This document shows, piece after piece, positions 31,151 to 34,149 of a stretch of DNA of 34,149 nucleotides. The stretch is from JAATGA01 sp047605605. Lineage in GTDB: Bacteria; Pseudomonadota; Alphaproteobacteria; Rhodobacterales; Rhodobacteraceae. The stretch covers positions 1 to 34,149 of the forward strand of contig JASGFG010000039.1 of NCBI GenBank assembly GCA_047605605.1, in the 5' to 3' direction. The notes under the pieces are model-generated. The model did not search any database. It was not told where the DNA came from and worked only from the letters and a program-made list of their open reading frames with translations. How positions within the stretch are numbered: the first letter of the stretch is position 1; each line of letters opens with the position of its first letter. A program made the translations under genes and the position numbers.

Positions 31151-31761
31151 TCCAGACCGTCCAGCGCGACGGCCAACACATCCGCCGCCACCGCCTGTGC
31201 CGCGCGCGCGCCGTCGATCACGCGGAACCGCGGCGCCGTTGCGAGGTCGAGGAACGCCGCCCGCATCCGTTCCTGCATCGGCAGGCCCATCTCCTCGAAC
31301 CGCATCTCGCCGGTCTGGCGCGCGGTGGCGCGGGCAAGGCCAAGGCGCGGGTCAATGTCGATCAGGAATGTCAACTCCGGCTCGATCCCGATCATCAGAT
31401 CGTGCAGGCGGTCGACGGTGCGGCGCAGGTCGCCCCGCGTGACGCCCTGATAGACGCGGGTGGAATCGGCGAAACGGTCGGTGATGACCACCGCGCCCCG
31501 CGCCAGCGCCGGGCGGATCGTCCGTTCCAGGTGGTCGCGGCGGGCGGCGGTGAACAGCAGCAGCTCGGTTTCCGCCGACCAGCGGTCGCCCGCGCCTTCC
31601 AGCACCAGACGGCGGATTTCCTCGGCCCCCGGACTGCCGCCGGGTTCGCGGGTCAGCACGACCTCTCGGCCCGTCGCGCGCAACCCGTCGGCCAGCAGCC
31701 GGGCCTGCGTGGACTTGCCCGACCCGTCTATCCCCTCGAAGCTGAGAAAGGCGCCCGCCAT
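31147..31761 (-). CDS. tmk: Thymidylate kinase
   Basis: This 204-aa enzyme phosphorylates dTMP to dTDP. The P-loop is FEGIDGSGKSTQ (residues 8-19), the DRX-type motif is DRFADSTRVYQG, TREPGGSPGAEEIR is the substrate-binding element, and the LID region is RATARQTGEMRFE. A P-loop with Ser-Thr after the Lys and several Arg-rich stretches in the LID are normal for bacterial TMK. It sits four bases after the dacA stop and overlaps holB by four bases, an order (tmk-holB-tatD) that is conserved widely. Confidence 0.95.
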   Translation of the reverse strand: MAGAFLSFEGIDGSGKSTQARLLADGLRATGREVVLTREPGGSPGAEEIRRLVLEGAGDRWSAETELLLFTAARRDHLERTIRPALARGAVVITDRFADSTRVYQGVTRGDLRRTVDRLHDLMIGIEPELTFLIDIDPRLGLARATARQTGEMRFEEMGLPMQERMRAAFLDLATAPRFRVIDGARAAQAVAADVLAVALDGLE

Positions 31762-31765
31762 CGCC

Positions 31766-32941
31766 TCAGGACGCCGGGGCAGGTGCCTTGCCGCCCAGAT
31801 ACTGCTCGGACAGTGTCGCGGCGGCGGCGCCCAGCCGTTTCAGGAAACCACCGCGGGGCACATCCGCCTCGGCCACCAGCGGCACACGGGCATCGGGCAG
31901 GTCGGGCACATGCACGACCAGTTCGGCGATCTGCTGGCCCTTGGCAACGGGGGCGGCAACGGGGCCGGTATAGACGACCTCGGCCGTCATCTGCCCCTGC
32001 ACCAGCGAGGGCACCAGAAGCTTCAGATCCTGCGCCGGGACAAGGCCCACCGTATCGGCAGCCCCCATCCAGACATCGGCGGCGGCGACACGGGTGCCCG
32101 CGGTCGCGACCGTCTTTTGCACGAACTGGCGGAAGGCCCAGTTGGCGATCGCCTCGGATTCCTGCGCGCGCGCGGTTTCCGACGGCAGGCCCATGATCAC
32201 AAAGACGATCCGGCGCCCCGAATTGTCCACCGCCGACCCGACAAGGCCATAGCCGGCCTCTTCGGTATGGCCGGTCTTCAGCCCGTCGGCGTGCCAGTCG
32301 CCGCCCTGAATCCGCAGCAGCGGGTTGCGGTTGTTCGCATTGGCCGGAACCCGGTCCTTGTAGTTGAAGCTGGTCAGGCCGAAGTTCTTGTAAAGCTCGG
32401 GGAATTCCGAGATCAGCCGCACGGCAAGCAGGCCAAGGTCGCGCGCGCTCATCCGCTGGCCGGGGTCGGGCCAGCCCGAGGCATTGGCGAAATGCGCGGT
32501 ATCCATGCCAAGCGCGGTGGCGCGCTGGTTCATCAGCCCGGCGAAAGCCCCCTCCGAGCCGCCCAGACCTTCGGCGACGACCACGCAGGCGTCGTTGCCC
32601 GAGTTGATGATGATGCCGTGGATCAGTTCCTCGACGCTGGGGCGGTCGTCGGGTTTGACGAACATCTTGGACCCGCCCATCTTCCACGCCTTTTCCGAGA
32701 CGGCAAAGGTGGTGTCCATCGTGACGCGCCCGTCGTGCAGCGCCTCGAACAGCATGTTCAGCGTCATCAGCTTGGACATGGAGGCCGGGGGCAGGGGCAC
32801 TTCGGCGTTCTTGTCCATCAGGACCGTCTGCGTCGTCAGGTCATAGACCCAGGCGGCGGTCGCCTGGGTTTCAAAGGCCCGGACCGGCAGGGCGGCGATG
32901 GTCGCGAACAGCGCGACGAGGATCAGGCGCAGATGCGGCAT
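31766..32941 (-). CDS. dacA: D-alanyl-D-alanine carboxypeptidase (low-molecular-weight PBP, S11)
   Basis: This 391-aa protein begins MPHLRLILVALFATIAALPV with a Sec signal peptide. The penicillin-binding motifs are SMSK (Ser54-Lys57), SGN (114-116) and KTG (222-224), in the order and spacing of peptidase family S11. The C-terminal domain (residues 270-391) is a PBP5-type beta sandwich and ends with a helix-like tail RLGAAAATLSEQYLGGKAPA that could anchor to the membrane. It trims the fifth D-Ala from peptidoglycan peptides. The start lies ten bases downstream of the SPOR gene stop with AAAGGA overlapping that stop, so the two are co-translated. Confidence 0.95.
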   Translation of the reverse strand: MPHLRLILVALFATIAALPVRAFETQATAAWVYDLTTQTVLMDKNAEVPLPPASMSKLMTLNMLFEALHDGRVTMDTTFAVSEKAWKMGGSKMFVKPDDRPSVEELIHGIIINSGNDACVVVAEGLGGSEGAFAGLMNQRATALGMDTAHFANASGWPDPGQRMSARDLGLLAVRLISEFPELYKNFGLTSFNYKDRVPANANNRNPLLRIQGGDWHADGLKTGHTEEAGYGLVGSAVDNSGRRIVFVIMGLPSETARAQESEAIANWAFRQFVQKTVATAGTRVAAADVWMGAADTVGLVPAQDLKLLVPSLVQGQMTAEVVYTGPVAAPVAKGQQIAELVVHVPDLPDARVPLVAEADVPRGGFLKRLGAAAATLSEQYLGGKAPAPAS

Positions 32942-32951
32942 CGGCTTCCTT

Positions 32952-33815
32952 TCAGCGTTTCAGAACATAGGCGTCGGCAAAGCCTGCCGTCTTGGCCTTG
33001 GCCAGCGTGTCGGCCCCGCCACGGGCCGTGACCTGCCAGAAGGCCTTGCCCTGCGCCTCGCCCTTGCGGGTGTCGGCCGGGACGCCGGCCTTGGCCAGCT
33101 TGTCGGCGGCGCGCTTGGCATTTTCCTCGACCGAGAAGATCCCGATCTGGATCAGGCCGCCCGATGCCGCCTTGGCGGGGGCGGGGGCCGCCGGTTTCGC
33201 CGCCGCCGGGGCATTGACCGCGGGTTTCGGCGCGGCCGGAGTCGCGGCCTTCTTGCCGTCGGCGCGGTCCAGCGCCGCCGTCGCCACCGCCGCGGTATCC
33301 AGCGGCTTTGCCTCGACCGTCTCGGCCGCATCCAGGATGGGTTTGGAGGCGTCCGGCGCCGCCTCGGGCGTTTCCTGACGGCGCAGGGCCGTCACGCTGA
33401 TCTTGACCGGCTGCCCCGCCAGCACGCCAAGCGCACCCGCGGCATCGGACGAGATCTGAAGCTTCGGCCCCGGATTGTCCCTTTCCCGCCGGAACAGCGC
33501 GCCGATGACGAACTTGCCATTCGCCGTATTGCGCAGGATCACCCGTTCCGGATCCTTGGCATCGGGCGAGGCGACCCAGACGCCGCCCAGCGAGGGCCGT
33601 CCGTCCCAAAGCGCGGTGTCCGAAACCTGAAAGACCTCGGGCGCCTCGACATCGTGGTCGACCAGCTTGACCGACCGCGAGGGGGCGGCCGCGGCGGCGG
33701 CAGGGGGTGCCTCGGTCGCCGACTTTTTCTTGAAAAATCCGCCTTCGTTCTGGCAACCCGCCACAAGGCCGGCCGTTGCAAGGATAAGGCCCATACGCCC
33801 GATCGCACCTGTCAT
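32952..33815 (-). CDS. SPOR-domain lipoprotein (RlpA/DamX-like)
   Basis: This 287-aa protein begins MTGAIGRMGLILATAGLVAG followed by Cys21, so it is a lipoprotein. After a variable region (residues 45-150, containing VWDGRPSLGGVWVASPDAK-like strands and LQISSDAAGALG) and an Ala/Pro/Lys linker, the C-terminal ~75 residues are a SPOR domain: GLIQIGIFSVEENAKRAADK, then WQVTARGGADTLAKAKTAGF. SPOR domains bind denuded glycan strands at the division septum. The middle segment resembles a RlpA-type double-psi fold only loosely. Placing it first in an operon with dacA suggests a cell-wall role. The start at 33815 has GGCGGA three to eight bases upstream. Confidence 0.85.
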   Translation of the reverse strand: MTGAIGRMGLILATAGLVAGCQNEGGFFKKKSATEAPPAAAAAAPSRSVKLVDHDVEAPEVFQVSDTALWDGRPSLGGVWVASPDAKDPERVILRNTANGKFVIGALFRRERDNPGPKLQISSDAAGALGVLAGQPVKISVTALRRQETPEAAPDASKPILDAAETVEAKPLDTAAVATAALDRADGKKAATPAAPKPAVNAPAAAKPAAPAPAKAASGGLIQIGIFSVEENAKRAADKLAKAGVPADTRKGEAQGKAFWQVTARGGADTLAKAKTAGFADAYVLKR

Positions 33816-34004
33816 ATCCGCCCCCGGAATTACCGCGCCGGTCTTTCGCCGCGCTTTTGCCCATGCGCGCCCCGGCCCATCCCCGCGACGCAAACCCACC
33901 AAGCGCATCCGACGCCGGGCCTGATGCGCGGCTGCATCATATCCGCCCCTTGCCGCGCTGGAAACCCCGCCGCGGCGCCCATGGCAGATTTCGCCGCAGG
34001 ATGC

Positions 34005-34033
34005 TTTCAGAATCGCGTGAGGGGCGCTATCCC
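34005..34033 (+). promoter_or_regulatory. Weak promoter candidate for tRNA-Ser
   Basis: TTTCAG (34005-34010), a 17-bp spacer and TATCCC (34028-34033) lie about 26 bp ahead of the tRNA. The -10 lacks T at -7, like the tRNA-Tyr promoter. The -35 is poor. From 33816 to 34004 I see no gene. Confidence 0.3.
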
Positions 34034-34059
34034 CCCTGCCACCGGGCCCGGCCCGATGC

Positions 34060-34149
34060 GGAAGTGTGGCCGAGTGGTTTAAGGCTCTGGTCTTGAAAAC
34101 CAGCGTGGGAGAGATCCCACCGTGGGTTCGAATCCCACCGCTTCCGCCA
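34060..34149 (+). tRNA. tRNA-Ser (anticodon UGA), CCA encoded
   Basis: The acceptor GGAAGTG pairs with CGCTTCC (one T.G), then discriminator G and CCA at the exact window end. The anticodon stem CTGGT/ACCAG encloses loop CTTGAAA (anticodon TGA). A long variable arm with GTGGGA/TCCCAC stem and a T arm GTGGG/CCCAC with loop TTCGAAT mark a class II tRNA-Ser. Length is 90 nt. Confidence 0.97.

Noticed and set aside
1..34149. CRISPR array, insertion sequence or prophage
   Set aside because: No regularly spaced repeats, no transposase or integrase motifs and no phage structural genes were found in any frame.

Overview
The window looks like chromosomal DNA from a GC-rich alphaproteobacterium, most likely family Rhodobacteraceae/Paracoccaceae (the Rhodobacter, Paracoccus, Gemmobacter type). 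The reasons are the very high GC content, dense coding with short or overlapping gene junctions, a CarD regulator, a seven-iron FdxA ferredoxin, an Anbu (proteasome-like) cluster, divergent cobS/cobT, and short dispersed hairpin repeats with cores like GGATATTT. The family assignment is inference from gene content and style; no rRNA is present. I see no phage, insertion sequence, CRISPR array or plasmid gene. The window is mostly core genome with a few accessory or decayed spots.

Layout. 1-332 is the 5' part of an M3-family oligoendopeptidase. 545-748 is a small Cys-containing protein of unknown function. 849-3672 is a DNA-ligase-associated exonuclease followed by its ATP-dependent DNA ligase, separated by about 200 bp of inverted repeats. 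3836-7864 is the four-gene Anbu locus: circularly permuted ATP-grasp, alpha-E, transglutaminase, Anbu peptidase. 7865-8077 is a hairpin-rich gap. It is followed by an alpha/beta hydrolase and an SCP2-like protein (minus strand), then a secreted TPR protein, a Suv3-like helicase, an S4 RNA-binding protein, FdxA and CarD (plus strand). The FdxA-CarD gap holds a strong promoter candidate and an intrinsic terminator ahead of carD. cobS and cobT are divergent and belong to lower-ligand assembly of cobalamin. A Kef-type antiporter and a 953-residue protein with a PilM/GspL-like N-terminus and a PilP/GspC-like C-terminus follow on the minus strand.

21564-24208 holds a SIMPL protein, MetY (O-acetylhomoserine sulfhydrylase) with a good sigma-70 promoter, and a deletion scar. 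In the scar the 3' remnants of an Lrp/AsnC regulator and a LysE exporter abut. A glycosyltransferase-like protein, a small membrane protein and tRNA-Tyr follow. rlmB is divergent from the tRNA. A CoA-binding protein is preceded by a structured leader that ends in a perfect intrinsic terminator just before its ribosome binding site.

33815 down to 27471 (minus strand) is a seven-gene operon with 4-nt overlaps or tiny gaps: SPOR lipoprotein, D-Ala-D-Ala carboxypeptidase, thymidylate kinase, DNA polymerase III delta', TatD, PhnP-like MBL hydrolase and AEC transporter. It joins envelope maintenance to DNA replication and nucleotide metabolism. The window ends exactly at the CCA of a tRNA-Ser(UGA).

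The points most worth following up are the Anbu cluster, the two leader/terminator arrangements (carD and the CoA-binding gene), the pilus/secretion-like fusion protein with no cognate system nearby, the Lrp/LysE deletion scar and the dispersed hairpin repeats. All calls come from reading the sequence; no database search was run.
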